From NCBI GenBank assembly GCA_017397725.1, contig JAFQIA010000017.1, positions 1 to 64,000 on the forward strand: DNA of 64,000 nt, read 5' to 3'. The notes under the pieces are model-generated. The model ran no database searches, was not told the origin of the DNA, and saw nothing but the letters and a program-made list of their open reading frames with translations. Shown in pieces: positions 61,917 through 64,000 of the stretch. This DNA comes from Clostridia bacterium. GTDB taxonomy: Bacteria > Bacillota > Clostridia > Monoglobales > Monoglobaceae. Both the position numbers and the translations under genes were made by a program. Position 1 is the first letter of the stretch, and the number at the start of each line of letters is the position of its first letter.

Positions 61917-61953
61917 AAAGTGGCACAAACATTTTGTTTGCGCCACTTTTTAT
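61917..61953 (+). terminator. Terminator of metF-metH
   Basis: AAAGTGGCACAAAC pairs with GTTTGCGCCACTTT, with one A-C mismatch, across an ATTTT loop, followed by TTTTTAT. It lies 14 bp beyond the metH stop. Confidence 0.8.
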
Positions 61954-62091
61954 ATGAAAACTTTAATAATTTAATAAATCCACGCTCCTCTTTTTTATGT
62001 TTCTTGATTGTGGCACTTTATGGCAATGTAAATATGTGTTATTACCTTGCAAAGGCCATTGCAATAATTCACAAGAAAAGAGGAAATAAAA

Positions 62092-62751
62092 ATGAGTTGT
62101 GAACAATTAAAAAAACGTGCATTAAAGTGCAATTTAGTTGAAAATGCGGAATTTGTTGGCCAATATGCTTTCCCAACTTTAAGGAAAACTGTAAGTATCC
62201 CTAAAATTGCAGTTCCATTTGATTGTATTGGCAAAACAACAAACCGAAATCAATGGATACATTTTTATATCGATGATTACAAATTTGAAAGAATTTGGAA
62301 CAATTTGGACAAATATGTGCAGACATTCAAAAAATTTTGTGGTATAATAGGACCGGACTTCAGTGTATACACAGATATGCCCCTGGCGCAACAAATATGG
62401 AATCTATACCGCAATCGGGCAATCTCACATTATTTGCAAGAAAATGATGTTGATGTAATCCCTAATATCCAATGGGGAACTGAAGACTCCTATTCATACT
62501 GTTTTGACGGTATTCCTACTGGAGGAACGGTCGCTATAAGCACAAACGGTTGCATCAACGATAGGTTAGATCGATATTACTTTCAAAAAGGATTGGAAAA
62601 AATGTTGGAAGTAATAAATCCTTCTACTGTGGTCAACTACAGTTATATGCCTCATGATATTTTTGACAATTACAAAACAAGTAATATAAAGTTTATATGC
62701 CTTGACAATTACAACGACATCGTGAGGGGTAGGTGTTGTAGTAATGGGTAA
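62092..62751 (+). CDS. DUF4417-type protein
   Basis: This 219-aa soluble protein matches the DUF4417 pattern known from phages and mobile elements: FDCIGKTTNRNQWIHFYIDDYKF, GPDFSVYTDMP and WGTEDSYSYCFDGIP. The biochemical role is unknown. AAGAGG precedes the ATG. Base composition is clearly more AT-rich than metH, and it overlaps the next gene by 8 bp. The first gene of the right-edge block. Confidence 0.7.
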   Translation: MSCEQLKKRALKCNLVENAEFVGQYAFPTLRKTVSIPKIAVPFDCIGKTTNRNQWIHFYIDDYKFERIWNNLDKYVQTFKKFCGIIGPDFSVYTDMPLAQQIWNLYRNRAISHYLQENDVDVIPNIQWGTEDSYSYCFDGIPTGGTVAISTNGCINDRLDRYYFQKGLEKMLEVINPSTVVNYSYMPHDIFDNYKTSNIKFICLDNYNDIVRGRCCSNG

Positions 62752-63118
62752 AGGATATAGCGGTTATTATAATAACACTACAAAAGGGAACCAACTTGAT
62801 GCCATCTTGCTTTCTAGTAGGTCAAATGCCTTTACGCGTAGAAAAGATAAGAGACATGGCAATGAAAACCGACAACCGCAAGGAAGTCGAGAAAGAAACG
62901 TGGGGCATCCTAACGGAGAAGAGCATAGCAGAACGCCAAAGGGAAACCGAGGGCCAAGAATACGACGTAGTGAAATTATGAAAAATGTTGGAAAAGGGCT
63001 TGTTGTAACAGACGGAACGGCAGCGGCGGGTTACCTTATATATCGAGGCATCCGTATGCTTCCATCACTTATCCCCGGCTTATGGTGGACAATTCCCGCA
63101 AATATTGCAACGCCTTAA
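62744..63118 (+). CDS. Small basic protein with a hydrophobic C-terminus, unassigned
   Basis: This 124-aa protein has a Gly/Tyr/Asn-rich start (MGKGYSGYYNN) and a highly charged Arg/Lys/Glu/Asn middle. Its C-terminal ~45 residues are hydrophobic with little charge (GTAAAGYLIYRGIRMLPSL, then PGLWWTIPANIATP). I do not recognise it. It overlaps the DUF4417 gene and lies 12 bp before an M16-like peptidase gene with a strong ribosome binding site. It could be a membrane-associated accessory or a peptide precursor; both are speculative. Confidence 0.6.
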   Translation: MGKGYSGYYNNTTKGNQLDAILLSSRSNAFTRRKDKRHGNENRQPQGSRERNVGHPNGEEHSRTPKGNRGPRIRRSEIMKNVGKGLVVTDGTAAAGYLIYRGIRMLPSLIPGLWWTIPANIATP

Positions 63119-63130
63119 AAGGAGGTTTTT

Positions 63131-64000
63131 ATGAATACAAATTTTGAATCAATGACATTAAAAAATGGCTTAGGTTTGAAAACATTGAAAAATAGTTTTT
63201 TACATAGTGTTACTATGGGCCTCTATGTAAAAAAACTTCCTGAGCCGGTTTGTGGAATTGCACATCTGGTAGAACATCTTTTTTTTAGACGTCTTGATGA
63301 TATTCAACAGGAAGAGTTGTATCATGAAACAGATTGTATTGGTGCAACCTTAAATGCAACAACTTATGCTGATTTTATATGCTTTAACGTAACCGTTTCT
63401 CCACGCAAGATTACAGAAGCATTTCAACTGCTTCCAAAAATCTTTAATACCTTTGAGTGGAACCATCAAGAAATCTCCGCAGAAAAAGAAGTTGTAAAAA
63501 GACAAATTGAAGATCGCTACGTTTCTGTGTATACAAAAGCAGATTTAGATTATTACAAAGGAACATCAAAAGGAACCTTGTTAATGGGCCGTCTGTCTGA
63601 CATAAACAAGATGAGTGCGAAAGAAATTAACACTTATAAAAACAATATGTTTGCTCCACAAAACGCTTGTTTTGTTCTAACTGGAAATTTCAATAATGAT
63701 GACATTGCATACTGCATAAAACTCTTAAATAGGATTCCCGCAAGCAATGATGTCATCTTTCCCACTTCCTCTCCCTCCGTATCAAATTTCTCAAGGAGAC
63801 ACGAAAAAGCAGATAAAATATATTCCGCAACAGATGAATTTGCAGATGTTTGTATATCCTTTGATGTCGATGAAAATAAAATTAATCGATACGCTGCGGA
63901 ACTTTTATTCAGCATACTTGGCTTTGGTGTTACCTCAAAATTATCACAAGGACTTAGAGAGCAAAAAGGATTTGTTAACGAAATAAATGGTAATATTGAA
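63131..64000 (+). CDS. M16-like zinc peptidase, 3' end outside the window
   Basis: An open frame starts at the ATG at 63131, 6 nt after a strong GGAGG, and runs without stop to the window edge (290 codons). It shows the inverzincin HxxEH motif in GIAHLVEHLFFRR (about residue 45) and a downstream EKEVVKRQIED helix that can supply the third zinc ligand. ATLNATTYADFICFNVTV is typical of M16 peptidases. It is distinct from the YfmF/YfmH pair at 44.8-47.3 kb. AT-rich, like its two upstream neighbours. It may process the small protein encoded just upstream, by analogy with M16 enzymes in peptide-maturation operons; this is inference. Confidence 0.85.
   Translation, partial: MNTNFESMTLKNGLGLKTLKNSFLHSVTMGLYVKKLPEPVCGIAHLVEHLFFRRLDDIQQEELYHETDCIGATLNATTYADFICFNVTVSPRKITEAFQLLPKIFNTFEWNHQEISAEKEVVKRQIEDRYVSVYTKADLDYYKGTSKGTLLMGRLSDINKMSAKEINTYKNNMFAPQNACFVLTGNFNNDDIAYCIKLLNRIPASNDVIFPTSSPSVSNFSRRHEKADKIYSATDEFADVCISFDVDENKINRYAAELLFSILGFGVTSKLSQGLREQKGFVNEINGNIE

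Noticed and set aside
62796..62981. 61-codon frame inside the small hydrophobic-tail gene
   Set aside because: Lies in another frame of a larger gene that has better spacing and context; no ribosome binding site.

Overview
The window looks like a chromosomal segment of an endospore-forming, meso-diaminopimelate-walled member of the Bacillota (class Clostridia). The basis is a complete spoIIAA-spoIIAB-sigF operon, an intact sigK with a pro-sequence, a clostridial-type division and cell-wall (dcw) cluster with a MurE carrying the DNPR motif, ComF and SfsA, a TPP-riboswitch/ThiW/CytX thiamine-salvage locus, and consensus sigma-A promoters with strong GGAGG ribosome binding sites. I could not assign a genus. 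Most genes lie on the minus strand and base composition is moderate, except for the last ~2 kb, which are clearly AT-rich.

Layout, left to right. 1-4 kb: the glycolytic operon pgk-tpiA-gpmI (minus). 4-7.3 kb: a niacin-type ECF S component, tRNA-Arg(ACG), queH and a VIT-domain protein. 7.4-11.3 kb: an FHA protein, a FtsW/RodA-type polymerase and a class B PBP, followed by sigK. 11.3-20 kb: a glycan-utilisation locus. It has two sialidase-like beta-propeller proteins fused to AraC-type DNA-binding regions, a decayed 3' fragment of a GH38 gene, an intact GH38 alpha-mannosidase and a GH127-type arabinofuranosidase-family enzyme. 20-31 kb: a secreted stalk-domain protein, a parvulin foldase, mfd, pth, comF, the spoIIA operon and ftsZ. 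30.6-43.6 kb: the dcw cluster mraZ-rsmH-ftsL-ftsI/spoVD-murE-murF-mraY-ftsW-murG-murA-divIB-ftsZ, without murD, murC, murB or ftsA. 44-47.4 kb: lgt and two M16-type proteins. 47.4-51.7 kb: TPP riboswitch, cytX, thiW, thiM, thiE, thiD. 51.7-57.9 kb: a HIT protein, alaS, sfsA, a DUF308-like protein, cca and a small membrane protein. 58-62 kb: metF, a separate MetH activation-domain protein and a metH without that domain. 62-64 kb: an AT-rich block with a DUF4417-type protein, a small basic/hydrophobic protein and an M16-like zinc peptidase that runs off the window.

The most interesting items are: (1) the tandem propeller-AraC proteins, which I read as candidate one-piece glycan sensors for the adjacent GH38/GH127 genes, one of them lacking half of its AraC domain; (2) a 13-bp-stem hairpin that encloses the ribosome binding site and start codon of sigK; (3) a dispersed 25-bp repeat present at five loci, one of them in frame inside divIB and one between the TPP-riboswitch terminator and cytX; (4) the AT-rich DUF4417/small protein/M16 block at the right edge; and (5) an unassigned structured leader ahead of thiW.
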